64,000 nucleotides of DNA from Diphasiastrum complanatum (GCA_029204225.1 CM055107.1:18716218-18780217), one strand, 5' to 3'; shown: positions 23,185 to 35,622, numbered from the stretch's first letter. Program-made: numbers and translations. Notes: generated by a model not told the origin, from the sequence alone.

Positions 23185-26100
23185 AGTGGGTAGTTGGATT
23201 AATCCCAAACTTCTTTTTTGCTTCTCGAACAAAGCTTTACCGAGTGGCTTCGTAAAGATATCAGCTGTCATTTCCTCAGTGGGTATCAAGACTGTCTTCA
23301 GTATCTTCTTCTCGACTAAGTCCCAAATCACATGATATTTGATAGCTATGTGTTTCGTTTTTTAGTGAAATACAAGATCTTTCGTATGTTAGATTGCCGA
23401 AGTGTTATCCATTAACAAGACATAAGGTTCAGAAATAGATTCATCAAATTCTTCCAACATCTATTTAATCCAGATCAACTCATTTTCCATCTTGGCTGTT
23501 GCTACATATTCCGCTTCACATGAAGATTGAGCTACTGTTATTTGCTTCCTGCTTATCCAGAGTATGGCTGTGCCAAATGCTAGAGTACAACGTCCTGAAA
23601 TACTTTTGCTATCATTCTTCATGGATGCCTAGCTTGCGTCACTATAAGACTCGATGTAAAATCCAGCTTCCTTTGCATAACACAATCCATAGTGTTTCGT
23701 TTCCTAGAGATATTGTACTACTCTTTTTGCCAACTTCCAATGCAATGATCTTGGGTTCTGGTTATATTGGCTCAGCTTGTATATTGCAAATGCTATATCA
23801 GGTGCTGTGTTGTCTCCTAGATATAACAATGATCCAATCAGCCTATGATAGGCTGTTTTGGCCATTCATTCCTCTTTCTCGAGAGTCTGCAGACAATCTG
23901 CCTTGCTTAGTATTATTCCAAGTATCATGGGAGTATGTACACCTTTGCATTCGAGCATGTTGAAGTCTTCAATGATCTTTTGAGTATACTTTTGTTGGTG
24001 AAAATACAACTCACCACCTTCAAAATCTCTCACGATCTGCAAGCCTAGATAAATTATAGCTTCTCCTAGGTCGGTGATCTCAAATATTTCAAGAAACGTC
24101 TCTTTTGACATTTGAAATTAACTTATTTCTTCATGAGAAGATAAGTGTGTCATCAACATAGACAGCTAGATGGTTATTTCTTTTTGGACATGCTTGATAT
24201 AGACATTTGACTCATCAAATAGAGGTTTGAAGCCTAAGGAATGTAGTATTTCGTCCTTCTTTCTATACCATTGTCTGGCTGCTTGTTTCAGACCATAAAT
24301 GCTTTTATTCATGTGACATCCGTATTTAGGATATTCTTGGTTTACAAAACCAAGTGGTTGGTCCATGAATAAGTCTTCTTCCAATTCTGCGTGCAAGAAA
24401 GCAGTTCTCTCATCCACAATATGGATTTTCAGATCATGAGCCACTGCATACGAGAATAACAAGCGAATTGATGTATGTTTGACTACCGGTGAGAAGGTAT
24501 CAGTGTAGTTGATCCCATACTATTGTGAAAATTCTTTAGCAACTAACCTTGCTTTGTATCTGATGTTTTCTCCATCAGGACCTGTTTTGATCTTGTAGAT
24601 CCATTGCACTTGACTGGTTTTCTACCATCTGGTATAGGTGCAAGTGTCCATACATTGTTCTTATACATGGATGCCTAAATCCAACAATCTTTATCTAGTA
24701 CATCAACAGCCTCCTCGAATGTTTGAGGTTCGTCAGAGAATCCACAAAATTCGATGAATGTGTTAAAAACATTCTGGCCATATCTTTGTGGTGGTTTTTG
24801 TTTTCTGTCAAATCTTCTCACAGATGGTTTTGAGTTCGATTCTGTAGGTTTCAAGTTCGATTCTGATTCGAGCTTTTCTGTTGTAATTTGAATTGACGAT
24901 TCGAGTCTGTCAGGTACTCGATCTTGATCTCCCTCTGAATCTGCTAACTCTCTTCCATCTTCTGCTTGTTTTCCTTCTATCGTCGTTGGTAGCTCATAAT
25001 AGTTTTGAAAATTTCATAACCGACTAGATCGCTGTCTACTATGTATTTCGACTGATCAAATCTAATATCTCGAACAGCTTTTATTTTGCCAGTTTCGGGT
25101 ACATAGACATGATAATATGACAAATGTAACTTGAATTCTACTAGAAAACCTTGTTCTGTCTTTTCATCAAGATTCTTTCTCAGTTTATCTAGTATGTGCA
25201 TATACACTACGCATTCGAATGTCCACACATGTGCTATATTTGGCTTCGACTCCACCATATCTCATGAGGAGTTTTATTTGGTATTCGAGATTTCAAAATA
25301 CGATTTTGAAGATAATTTGATGTAGCCACTGCTTGTGCCCACAACTGTTTTGGCACTTTTGCATGAGCCATCATACACTTGCAACTTCCATAAGTGTACC
25401 ATTCATTCGTTCAGCTATTTCATTGTGCTGAGGTGTGTAAGATACAGTGTTAGTGTGCATAATACCGTGATCAGTACAGTAAGCATTGAATTCGTTGGAA
25501 ATGTATGCACCTCCACGATTTGTGGGAATCTGCTTCAAATTATTGCATGTCTTCTTCTCAACCCAATTTGTATACTCAACAAATTTCTCAAAATCTTCAG
25601 ATTTAGTATGTATGAAGTGTACTACAGCGAACTTAATGACTTCATCAATAAACGTAATGACGTACTTTGCATCACCCAATGACAATACTCCAAATGGTCC
25701 ACAAATATATGAATGCACAATTTCAAGTACCTTAGTTGCTATATAAACATCCTTAATGAAAGGTGTTCTAGTCATCTAGCCTTTAAGACAAGATTCGCAG
25801 GTAGTTCGAATATCTCTACTTTAAATTTTGACTCCTTGATTTCTCTGACTTTTGTTGGCTTGGTACAAGGCTTTCATGTTCATGTGACATAGCCTTTTGT
25901 GCCACAATCTATCTGTTGATTCTTGAGTTTGATTTTCTTGTTTGATTCTCGTACCAATGTTCAGGTTATATAAATTTCTTTCTCTGTTCCCTTTAGCAAC
26001 CAGGTTATCAAAGTATTCCTTGTATAGTCTTCAAGAGTTCTTTGTAAAAGTTACTGACATGCTTGTATCGACTATCTTAGCTACGGATAAGAGATCTTTG

Positions 26101-26947
26101 TCAAGAGTAGGGACAAAGGGAACTTCCTCCAGTTTCTCATCTCCATGATTCGTGTCCAGCCGTAATACAACAGTTCCATCAACCACTTTCTTAGAACCGT
26201 CTCCAAGTATAATGAATCTCGAATAGTTCGTCTTCTTGTACTCATATAGTATTTGTTTCGAGGAAACAAAATGTGAGGTGGCTCCCGAATCAAGTACTAC
26301 TTCTCGAGTTTTAGAATTAGATGAACGTCATAGATCAGCACTAACATAAGCTACTGAGTTCCTTGTTGCCCTGCCTTCTGCTGCTCTGGAGCATTCTGCT
26401 TTGTATTCGACATAGTTTGAATCTGAAAGTTCACTTTGATTCTGCTCCTTTTTGTTTCTGGGATTCTTGCTAATAGTCTACTACTGCATGACCCCAGTTA
26501 TGACAATGAATGCATTCAATTTTTGGATTGAACCAACACTTTTCTTTTGTGTGACCTGATCTATTGCATATGTTGTAGATCTTCTTATCACCAGAATTTT
26601 TTTGTTGTTTTCCATGTTGTTGTTCATTAGTCTTAGACTCATTCTTCTTAGATGACTTCCTCTTAAATTTAGACTTCTTTTCCATTCAAAATTGATGTAA
26701 GATCTAGCATTATATTGTCATGCACTGAAGACACACTAATTGCTATAGCTTTGTCATTTTTTAAACTCCATTCCCGAAGTTCTTTGCCAGGAGTAGCTAG
26801 TGGCTTTTTTTCTATTGGTTCTACCCATTGCCATAGACCTTCGCCCTTCAACAAGAGTGAAGTCTTTAATTTCCAAATCAAGTAATTTGACCCTTCTAGG
26901 TCCAAAAGCATAGTTATCTTAGCCAGAATATTAATAATCGACGACAT
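23185..26947 (-). pseudogene. Family-2 gag-pol, best-preserved coding region
   Basis: Gag starts at 26947 (MSSIINILAK) and keeps the Trp that is a stop in both inverted-arm copies. An internal deletion near 26690 joins SILNGKEV-type sequence to the Lys-rich linker. First knuckle Tyr for Cys; second knuckle has its Cys/His ligands. Protease DSGA near 26290. In the integrase HSYICGP lacks the first catalytic Asp; TNRGGAY and AERMN follow. Integrase C-terminus runs into reverse transcriptase with VDERTAFLHAE, IYGLKQAARQWY and an intact YVDD (24149-24160), then RNase H and the terminal ADIFTKPLGKALFEKQ at about 23210-23260. Several stops and frameshifts remain (for example near 24110-24165 and 24530-24660), so no full polyprotein can be made. 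Confidence 0.87.
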
Positions 26948-27115
26948 CTTCTAATTTTCTGAGTAACTCTAGATAGTGGCTTGCTCATGGATGTATGAAG
27001 AATCTTATGAAGGGTGCGAAGATACCACTGTATCGACTCTGATTCATTATGATATCACTGTATCAGCTTTGAACCTATATACTCTGATACCACTGTATCA
27101 GATTTAATTCTGTAA

Positions 27116-27128
27116 GCTCTAAATACCA
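27116..27128 (-). promoter_or_regulatory. Degenerate primer-binding site
   Basis: Minus-strand TGGTATTTAGAGC, one base inside the 5' LTR end, is a mutated form of TGGTATCAGAGC. Confidence 0.7.
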
Positions 27129-27129
27129 C

Positions 27130-28115
27130 TGTAAGAAAAATAGTTATTATTTTTCCACAGAGAACACGATGAAAGTTTGAATAAATCAAACTCATATCAG
27201 TGTCTTCAATCGGGTCTGTATATGATCTATGTACTAATAGAACAATATTAGCTCTGATTGAATATGCGTGCAAAAATTATGTGGAAGTGAGAGACAACTT
27301 AAGACAATTTCGACAATAACAAACTATTGATCAAAAAATGAATTTTATAACTTTGAATTTGATTTATCAATATACATCTCTTGCTGCCTATCTCGCTATT
27401 GTGTCTCTGATTGAGTGAGTGAGTTAGAACGAGTAGTGCACATGTATTTATGTTGCTACTGGACAGGGCTTTTGGCCTTTTATTTACAAGTCTTTTGGCC
27501 TTTTATTTACAAGTCTTTTGGCCTTTTAATGCTGTAACAGTAGATATCTAACCATTTACAATGGTTGATATTCAAATAGACACTCTGTTTCCAAGGTCAA
27601 CTAAATTTTGTTTGCAAATTATTCACAAGAGTTTATCTCTTCATATTAGCTTCTTGTTTAGCAAATTATTCGTGACACTTGTCTCTTCGCGACATTTTTG
27701 TCTTTCACGAATTGTTTGTGATAGATGACAATTCTTTGAGCTTGAAGAAGAAATCTAGAATATTTTGCGAACTGTGCGTGACAGTTTTGCGACAGGTGAG
27801 CTTGAAAAACAATCCAAAAAATTTCTGAAATTGTTCACGACAATTTTGCGACATCTGAGATTTGAACAAGAAACAGAATATTTTACGAAAAGATTATGTT
27901 CGCGAATCTTTCCAGCTTCAACAAGAAAGCCACGAGCTTTTATGAGTAACTGTTTTGCGAATCTTTTGAGTTGACTGCAAGACAAAGTTCACGAATTCCT
28001 TTGAGGTTGATCATGAATAAAAATGTTTCGAGTTCAGGTTCGTTTCTTGTCCTTTGTCAAATAAATTGCGCGCTTTGTTAGTAGAATCAAGATCTGTCTG
28101 ATCAGTTGTTCTACA
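27130..28115 (-). mobile_element. 5' LTR of the family-2 element (986 bp)
   Basis: Starts TGTAGAACAACTGATCAG and ends TTTTTCTTACA on the minus strand. It contains three perfect TTCNNGAA palindromes (27704-27711, 27899-27906, 27988-27995) among many degenerate TTCGCGAA-like motifs. A TTTTGGCCTTTTATTTACAA segment is locally duplicated near 27465-27530. A terminal inverted TGTA/TACA confirms the ends. Confidence 0.88.
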
Positions 28116-28184
28116 AGAGAGAGAGAGAATTCATTGTTATAATCTTATAGAAATTATTACATTTGTGAAAATAAGATATAAATT

Positions 28185-28232
<48 letters not shown>

Positions 28233-28485
28233 TGTGTGTGCGTGTGTGCATGTGTGTGTGTGTTTTACATTTTGCATTGATTTAGGATTTAGGGTAGTAG
28301 ATGAATAGATAGTGTTTGATGGTAATTGAATGTTAGATTTGTAATTTTAGAGAGAGAGAGAGAGAGAGAAGAAGAAGAAGTAGTAGTGTGTGTGTGTTTG
28401 TGTGTGTGTTTTGTGCATTTTGCATTGATTCACAATTTAGGGCAATATATGAATAGATAGTGTTACTAGAATTAAGATTTAATAG

Positions 28486-28565
<80 letters not shown>

Positions 28566-28625
28566 AGATAAGTATAATTCAATAGAAATTATTAGAGAGA
28601 GAGAGAGAGTTTTGCATTTTGACAT
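28116..28625. repeat. Compound GA/GT repeat block, flank of the family-2 element
   Basis: GA arrays (about 28192-28230, 28350-28369, 28490-28562, 28593-28609) alternate with the TTTTGCATTTTGCATTGATT core. Sequence order matches 46811-47070, where a family-2 LTR remnant adjoins the same AGAGAGA...ATTACATGATGAGAGA sequence. Confidence 0.9.
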
Positions 28626-28639
28626 GTGTGTGTTATATC

Positions 28640-29000
28640 ATATTATTAATATAAGATTTTATTCTCTAAATCTATCAACCCTAAACTCTTTAAGTAAGCT
28701 CTCTCTTAATGTCATTGATCTCACAAAAGTCTCTCATCTTATTGGAGATATATTCTCCTCCATTATCACATCTTATAAGTTTAATGCAAGAACTAAGTTG
28801 CTTTTCCACTAGAGACTTAAACAAAAGCTTCATATACAAGGCTTTTCTTAGACAATAATTGTATCCAAGTGAATCTAGTACAATCATCTATGAAAGTCAC
28901 ATACATTAAGGCACCTCCATTACTTTCATTAGAAAAAGCATGTTCTGAATGAATAAGATCCAAGGGTGAAGTAGATCTTGAAAAAGATCTCTTGTAGGAT
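28640..29000 (-). pseudogene. Family-4 copia integrase fragment
   Basis: On the minus strand one reads HSEHAFSNESNGGALMYVTF followed by IDDCTRF, then after a frame change IRCDNGGEYISNKMRDFCE. These are the copia integrase core motifs: FIDD, and the DNGGEY motif with its catalytic Asp. The Asp expected in the first motif (HSD) is Glu. The N- and C-terminal parts are missing. It belongs to none of the other families here. Confidence 0.75.
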
Positions 29001-29740
29001 GTCTTGTGTATATAATGTATTCACAAGCACATAACATATTGCTTGCAATAATGGTTCAATTGTGTAATAGAGTGTTGTTTTGAATTGCTTGTGTATATGA
29101 CAAAGATAATAAAAAAAAAAAGGAAAGAGAGCAAGCGTTGAAAGACCGAACAAAAGCTTGCACTTAAGCTTCGAGCTTACCGGTGAGTTTGTGTTGTTTC
29201 ATAGTAAAAAAGTCAAATGTAATTCATCACTTTCATCTTGTTCATAGCAATGTCGTATTTTTATAATTTATTTTTAATCACATACAATAGAAATTAGTTA
29301 ATCTAAAAGACTCAAATGTAGGTAATTAAAATTCTCAATCCTAGGAAGGTGTGTAGGGCCCTTACTTTTTTTCCATTACTTTTTTCTCTAGGTCTAATTA
29401 TAATTGTAGATTTTTGTTCGTGTCTCTTTGAGAATGTGATCTACCCTCATATTCAACCTCCTCTTCTTCTAGTTCTATCTCATCCAAGCATGAGGGCCTC
29501 AAACCTCAATATGGCCTTGTACAATGATAGGAATCTCATCATTTGTAGTTGTATTTTCATCTCTCATCATTTCCATGTCATTTGGAGCTTGGATGAGTGG
29601 TTCAAGTCCTTCCAAAATCTCAAAATTGGGTCGTGGTTCATCACGTGTATAATGTTACAATGTCTTTTCCTTCAAACACACATTGTTTTCTTGCATTAAT
29701 TAAATAAGACATTGAAAATATTAATGACATTGGGATTGTA
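29001..29740. other. Mostly unassigned; possible tail of the CACTA remnant
   Basis: No clear gene in 29.0-29.35 kb. On the minus strand about 29510-29650 is open for ~45 codons (DEPRPNFEILEGLEPLIQAP...), lying downstream of the DUF4216-like part in the same orientation, so it may be the C-terminal tail of that gene. The plus-strand frame at 29349-29699 is probably its shadow. Confidence 0.4.
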
Positions 29741-29749
29741 GAATCTCAC

Positions 29750-30270
29750 CTGTTCGCAATGTCATGGCAATACTAAAGTGTCATGGGAGTTCATCGATGT
29801 ACATTTTGTTGAGTCGATTTGAAAAAAACTTTGAGTTAACATTTCTAATCGTGGCATTGCTTCCACGATAGATGATCTTAAAGTATTTTATGTAAAAAAC
29901 AAAGTATTTGTAGTTAGTCTCGTAATCGACTTCATAAATATGTTGCAATGTGTTGACGTAGTCTAGGTCGCCTGAAATGATATTTATGTCCCTCGCACTA
30001 GAATGACTCTCTTGTTGAAAGTTGGCCATTATACCACAATCATATGTACGTTGCTTGTTGTCAACTCTCTCAACACAATAATGATGTCCATATGCCCACA
30101 TGGCAGTGTGTGATTTATACTAAAACACAAAAAAAACAACTTTTTGTAGATTAAAATACTATTTATATATAGAGTATTACAAAAACAAAACTTCACGAAG
30201 ACAATACTAAACTAACCTTCCATGCACATCCAAGAACAAATTCTCATTCTAATTTGGTCATTTCTTCTCC
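29750..30270 (-). pseudogene. DUF4216-like remnant of a CACTA transposon protein
   Basis: Minus-strand reading includes KPLEPLPSKWTREWVLIMML-type sequence, then after a stop VDNKQRTYDCGIMANFQQ, SSARDINIISGDLDYVNTLQ and IYEVDYETNYKYFVFYIKYF. The pattern of ARD followed by GD.(x)DY, then I.E.DY and FK/FYIKYF, is that of the DUF4216 domain in plant En/Spm (CACTA) transposon-associated proteins. It lies directly downstream of a DUF4218-like part, the usual order. Frames are broken by stops. No CACTA terminal inverted repeats were found nearby. Confidence 0.6.
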
Positions 30271-30449
30271 ATTTTCCAATGCTTTGAGCATCATAATTAG
30301 AACCCATTCACGAGTCCATTTTGAAGGTAAAGGCTCCAAAGGTTTGTCGTTCTCCAATGCTCTCATTCTTCTTCGATTGATTTGTCTTCTTCATTTCAAT
30401 GTAATGTTTCTTTCCTTTTTGACTTCTTCATACCTTGAAGTCCACATTT

Positions 30450-30880
30450 CTATATGTCCACAATTATATAATATATAAGTGTCAATTTATCTTTTAATTG
30501 AGATGAAAGTCTCTTTTTCACACCATTTCCTTGTGATTCTTCACCCTTAACATGTTCATCTTCTTCTTCACACCACATTTTTGGACTTGCAGAATGCAAT
30601 TGTGAGATTATTTCAGTGATGTGAAACAAAGATTCTTGTACAAGCCAACGTTCTGCAATGCTACCTTCTGGCCTTGTCTTTTGTCTCACAAAGCCCTTCA
30701 AAACTTTCATAAAATGCTCAAGGTCCTACTATTGATACTTCTGCGACCAAATGCACTAGAAGATGAACTTTTATATCCAAAAAGGAAGTTGGAAAATCTC
30801 TTTCCAACAAACATACCATTTCAATCATTTGGATTTTTCTGGAATCCAATTCATTATTTGTTATTTCTTTTGAGGAAATT
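30450..30880 (-). pseudogene. DUF4218-like remnant of a CACTA transposon protein
   Basis: On the minus strand the reading runs MVCLLERDFPTSFLDIKVHL, LVHLVAEVSIVGP, a frame change, then VLKGFVRQKTRPEGSIAER. The FPxSFxDxxxHLxVHL stretch and the (R/K)xxxRPEGSIAE signature are diagnostic of DUF4218, which sits next to the TNP2-type transposase in CACTA elements. The transposase itself is absent; upstream sequence is cut off by a family-3 LTR stub at about 30925. Confidence 0.72.
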
Positions 30881-30924
30881 CACTTGCAAGATTGATATCA
30901 CACTAGGTTGTTTAGCACATTAAA

Positions 30925-31005
30925 AATATTGAAATAGCACATATTTATAAAAGTGTTTAAAAGGATATAAAGAACTAATCGTAGGAGTGAGGATGAACTC
31001 CAACA
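30925..31005 (-). mobile_element. Family-3 LTR, first ~80 bp
   Basis: Minus-strand TGTTGGAGTTCATCC begins immediately after a polypurine tract, so this is the start of the 3' LTR. It runs only about 80 bp before entering the CACTA remnant, so the LTR is truncated. Confidence 0.7.
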
Positions 31006-31019
31006 CTCCCCCTTAAGGG
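31006..31019 (-). promoter_or_regulatory. Polypurine tract, family 3
   Basis: Minus strand CCCTTAAGGGGGAG directly before TGTTGGAG; a typical plus-strand priming site of copia elements. Confidence 0.85.
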
Positions 31020-33165
31020 TAACTCCTAGGATCTTGAATAAAGCTTAATAGCTTGCATAAATTAATATGCTTTTTCCTAAACAGAGGTTTAGTCAAAATA
31101 TCAGCCAACATACTATCGGTATGACAGTAACTTAATGCGACAATCTTGTTTAGAACTTTCTCTCTAAGAAAATGAAATTGAACTTCAATATGTTTAGTGA
31201 GTTTGTGGGTTTAGAGATAGCGGCAATGCAACTCTAATTGTCACACTAGAGTATAGTTGGTCTGAATGAGATCATGGAGCAATCTTCTAAGCCAGATGAT
31301 TTCCTTCATTGCAGAGTGGCTGCGACATATTTGAACTCTCTAGAAGGCAAAGAAATGCATATCTATTTTTGACTATTCCACGAAATGGATCCTCCTAGAA
31401 AACAAAGATAGCCATAAGTGGATTTTCGTGTGTCCACATTTCTAGCCCAATCAAAGTCAAAATAAAAAAAATAATGTCAAAGCGTCCTCTGTATTTCCAT
31501 TATATCACAGAGCATAGTGCTTCATGGCTTGAATGTATCTAATAGGGGTACTTGCACATCTCCTTCTTCTCTGCTTCAGTCATTAGGCACATGTCGTCTG
31601 ACAGCTTGAATCTTGGATCCATAGGTGAGTTTATCGATTTGTTGTTTTCCATGCCATAGCTAAAAAGTACACTGGTTAGATACCTTTTTTGGTTTATCAC
31701 AATCCTTCTATTTGATCTGTCTCTAACTATCTCGATCCCGAGAAGGTAATGCATTGGGCCTGAATCGGTCATTTCGAATTCCTTCGACAATAGCGTCTTT
31801 GTCTCATGAAGCAACTGATTCGAATTGCTAATGATCAAGGAGTCATCACCCTATAGAGCTATTATTACATAGCTTGGGCCTCTATGTTTGAGATAAACAT
31901 TAGAGTCAGTAGATTTAGGGATGAAGTCGTGCTGCAACAAGAATCGATTGATTCTATCGAACCAGGCCCTTGGAGCTTGCTTTAACCCATAGAGAGCTTT
32001 ATGCAACTTACATACTTTGTGTTCTTGGCCTTGAAGGATGTAACCTTCAAGTTGATAGATGTAGATGTCTTCTTGTATGTAGCCGATCAGAAAGGCTATC
32101 TGAACATTCATAAGGTGAACTTCTAGATCTTCAGCAACTACAATAGCAAGTAAAGACCAAATTGACTGAAGTCTTATGACTGGACTGAAAGTCTCAGTGT
32201 AGTCAATCCCATAGGTTTGTTCATATCCTTTGACGACTAGTCGAGCTTTCCATTAGGCTATCAAACCATCTGGATTAAGCTTTAACTTGAAGATCCACTT
32301 AGTGTCAATAATCTTTGCATCAGGAGGAGCTTGGACAAGATGCCAAGTCTTGTTATTCATCAATGAATTATACTCAGCATGCATGGTAGTTGTCTACATT
32401 TGAACTCAACAGTCCTTTTGCCACTGAGGAAGGTTCATCATAACTGATGAATTTCTGAGGGATTTAACAATCAGCCTCTTGTCGATGTCATGCAAATCTT
32501 TGAAAAAAAATTGGTTGTTGAGATGATGATTCTTGTTGCTATGCGAGATGGAAAAATTTGATAGTTAGTCAGAATGGCGAGGCCTATCGATGGTGATGCG
32601 AGTCGTTGGAACGAACTCTTGCATTGGCTACTTCTGCTTGAAGTCATAAAATCTATGTTCGAGGAAGATGATGTCTTGACTGACTGTGATTAAGCTTGAT
32701 TCGACATTGTAGATTTGATAGGCTTTGTGTGATGTCGAGTATCCGATAAAATTAGCTAACATGATCAAGCTTCTTTCTCAGGTCAGAGGGAATCTGCACA
32801 TAACGAAGACAACCAAACACTTGAAGGTGTTTTAGACTCGGTTTGTATCCATGAAAGGCTTATAAGGGAGTCTTTGAATCGATTGCTTTAGTGCTTGGAT
32901 AGTTTTGCAGATAGCAATCTGTTGAAATACCTTCAACCCAAAAATTCTTGTGTAGCTGAGCATTTGACATCATTGACTGTGCTGCATTGAGTAATGTTCG
33001 ATTCTTCCTCTTGACTACTCTAATTTGTTGTGGTGTGTAGTTGTTGGTGAATTGAGGATGAATGCCGCATGATAATAAGAAGTCGGACATTTCATCTGAC
33101 ATCAACTCTCCCCACTACCTATACATAGGGTTTTGAGTCTCAACAAACTACTTGAATTCTTTGAA
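31020..33165 (-). pseudogene. Family-3 copia pol remnant, right arm
   Basis: Inverted counterpart of 8096-10115, but extending about 140 bp further to the true pol end (ADILTKPLF-type motif then KHINLCKLLS). It carries the same motif-A Asp-to-Asn change, the same stop-GDD in place of YVDD (31851-31853) and the same Lys for the integrase Glu. It differs from the left arm at few residues (E/Q, A/P and N/D in the 86-residue segment; A/V in the next). Dead before duplication. Confidence 0.85.
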
Positions 33166-35206
33166 ATAGTTGAATTTCATCAACATAGACAGCTAGAATG
33201 ATTATTTCTTTTTGGACACGCTTTATATAGACATTTGACTTAGCAAATAGAGGTTTGAAGCCTAAAAAATGTACTTGCAGCTTCCATAAGTGTACCATTC
33301 ATTCGTTCAGCTATTCCATTGTGCTTAGGTGTGTAAGATGCAGTGTTAGTGTGCATAATACCTTGATCAGTACAGTAAGCATTGAATTCGTTGGAAATGT
33401 ATGCACCTCCACGATCTGTGGGAATCTGCTTCAAATAATTGCATGTCTTCTTCTCAACCCAATTTGTATACTCAAAAAATTTCTCAAAATCTTCAGATTC
33501 AGTACGTATGAAGTGTACTACAGCGAACTTAATGAATTCATCAATAAACGTAATGACGTACTTTGCATCACCAAACGACAATACTCCAAATGGTCCACAA
33601 ATATATGAATGCACAATTTCAAGTACCTTAGTTGCTATATAAACATCCTTAATGAAAGGTGTTCTAGTCATCTAGCCTTTAAGACAAGATTCGCAGGTAG
33701 TTCGAATATCTCTACTTTAAATTTTGACTCCTTGATTTCTCTGACTTTTGTTGGCTTGGTACAAGGCTTCCATGTTCATGTGACATAGCCTTTTGTGCCA
33801 CAATATATCTATTGATTCCTGAGTTTGATTTACTTGTTCGATTCTTGTTCGAATGTTCAGGTGATATAAATTTCCTTCTCTGTTACCTTTAGCAACCAAG
33901 CTATCAGAATATTCCACATATAGTTTACAAGAGTTCTTTGTAAAGGTTACTGACATGTCTGTATCGACTATCTTAGCTACGGATAGAAGACTTTTGTCCA
34001 AAGTAGGGACATAGAGAACTTCCTCCATTTTCTTGTTTCCCTAATTCGTGTCTAGCCATAATACACCAGTTCCATCACCCACGTGCTTAGAACCGTCTCC
34101 AAGTATAATGAATCTCGAATAGTTTGTCTTCTTGTACTCAGGGAATATTTTTTTTGAGGAAACAAAATATGAGGTGGCTCCTGAATCAAGTACTACTTCT
34201 CGAGTTTTAGAATTAGATAAACATCATAGATCAGCACTAACATAAGCTACTGAGTTCCTTGTTGCCCTGTCTTCTGCTGCTCTGGAGCATTCTGCTTTGT
34301 ATTCGACATAGTTTGAATCTGAAAGTTCACTTCGATTCTGCGCCTTTTTGTTTCTGGAATTCTTGATAACAGTCTACTGTTGCATGACCCCGTTTATGAC
34401 AATGAATGCATTCAATTTTTGGATTGAGCCAACACTTTTCTTTTGTGTGACCTGATCTATTGCATATGTTGTAGATCTTCTTATCACAATAATTCTTCTG
34501 TTGTTTTCCATATTGTTGTTCATTAGTCTTAGACTCATTCTTCTTAGATGACTTCCTCTTAAACTTAGACTTCTTAGAAGATTTATTCTTCTGAGTAAAT
34601 AGAGCTTTGTCGGATTCACAATTGTCATCATAGCATTCACAAGCTTGTACTTCCTCCTTAACTCCGTCTATTGCCTTTTGAAGTGTCATAGTCACATCTT
34701 TCGCCAATAAGGTTCTTGTTGTGTGGAATGACCTGGGTAGGGCTCGAAGAAAATAACTAAGCTATTTTTCCGTAGAAATTGTATTTTCTGCACCAAAATT
34801 TTGCAAGGAAATAAACAGATCTTTTATCTTTTCAACGAATGTATTCAGGTCTTTGCCGTCTCACTGTAGGTAAGTTAATTGGTCTTCCAAGAACATGATT
34901 TGATTACGAGATCGAGTCTCATTCTTGGTTTGCAATTCTTCCCATAAATCTTTTGCATTCAAAATTGATGTAAGATCTAGTAATATATTGTCATGCACTG
35001 AAGATGCAATAATTGCTATAGCTTTGTGATTTTTTAAAGTTCTTTGCCACGAGTAGCTACTGGCTTCTCCTCTATTGATTATACCCATTGTCATAGACCT
35101 TCGCCCTTCAACAAGAGTGAAGTCTTTAATTCCCAATCAAGTATTTTGAACCTTCTAGGTCCAAGATCGTAGTTATCTTAGCCTGAATATTGATAATCGA
35201 CGACAT
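33166..35206 (-). pseudogene. Family-2 copia gag-pol remnant, right arm
   Basis: Gag start at 35206. The early Trp-to-stop change is shared with the left arm. About 14 bp of gag are lost near 35035 relative to both other copies. First knuckle Tyr for Cys, second complete. The protease region lies near 34180; DSGA can be read. Integrase HSYICGP (Asp lost), TDRGGAY and NGIAERMN. It ends with the same jump into a reverse-transcriptase piece (33165-33250) seen at 8008-8095. Compared with the left arm, the residue after HSYICG is still Pro rather than a stop. Confidence 0.87.
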
Positions 35207-35344
35207 CTTCTAATTTTCTAAATCACTCCAGATACCAACTTGCTGATGGATGTATGAATAATGCTAAGAGAGGTGCAAAGATACCACTGTATCAGCTTTG
35301 AACTTGTATAGTCTGATACCACTGTATCAGATTTAATTCCGTAA

Positions 35345-35356
35345 GCTCTGATACCA
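35345..35356 (-). promoter_or_regulatory. Primer-binding site, family 2, right arm
   Basis: GCTCTGATACCA on the plus strand, i.e. TGGTATCAGAGC in element sense, one base from the LTR end TTACA. Confidence 0.9.
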
Positions 35357-35357
35357 T

Positions 35358-35570
35358 TGTAAGAAAAATAGTAATTATTCGTCCACAGAGAACACGATTA
35401 AAATTTGAATAAATCAAACTAATATAAGTGTCTTCAATTGGGTGTTTACCTGATCTATGTACTAATGGAACAGTATTAGATGTGATTGTAATTATATGCG
35501 GAAGTAAGAGACAACTTAAGAACAATTTAGACAATAAGAAACTATTGATCAAAAAAGGAATTTTATGAGA
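35358..35570 (-). mobile_element. Family-2 5' LTR, last ~210 bp, right arm
   Basis: Counterpart of 5690-5901. TGTAAGAAAAATAG on the plus strand marks the LTR end; the other side is cut by the GA array at 35582. Confidence 0.85.
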
Positions 35571-35579
35571 AGTAGGTTT

Positions 35580-35581
<2 letters not shown>

Positions 35582-35618
<37 letters not shown>
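35582..35618. repeat. (GA)n microsatellite
   Basis: About 37 bp; counterpart of the 84-bp CT array at 5594. Confidence 0.95.

Positions 35619-35622
<4 letters not shown>

Larger units (their letters stand above)
22577..28115 (-). mobile_element. Near-complete family-2 copia retrotransposon
   Basis: This element has both LTRs (27130-28115 and 22577-23172), both beginning TGTA and ending TACA in element sense. A degenerate primer-binding site sits at 27116-27128 and a polypurine tract directly inside the 3' LTR. Flanks are AGAAA (22572-22576) and AGAGA (28116-28120), a plausible 5-bp target duplication in GA-repeat DNA with one change. The coding part is interrupted, so it is probably not autonomous. 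Confidence 0.88.

Noticed and set aside
25335-25682. Plus-strand 115-codon frame
   Set aside because: It is the antisense shadow of family-2 integrase. The same shadow appears at 7664-8017, 13895-14257, 33255-33608 and 41839-42201.
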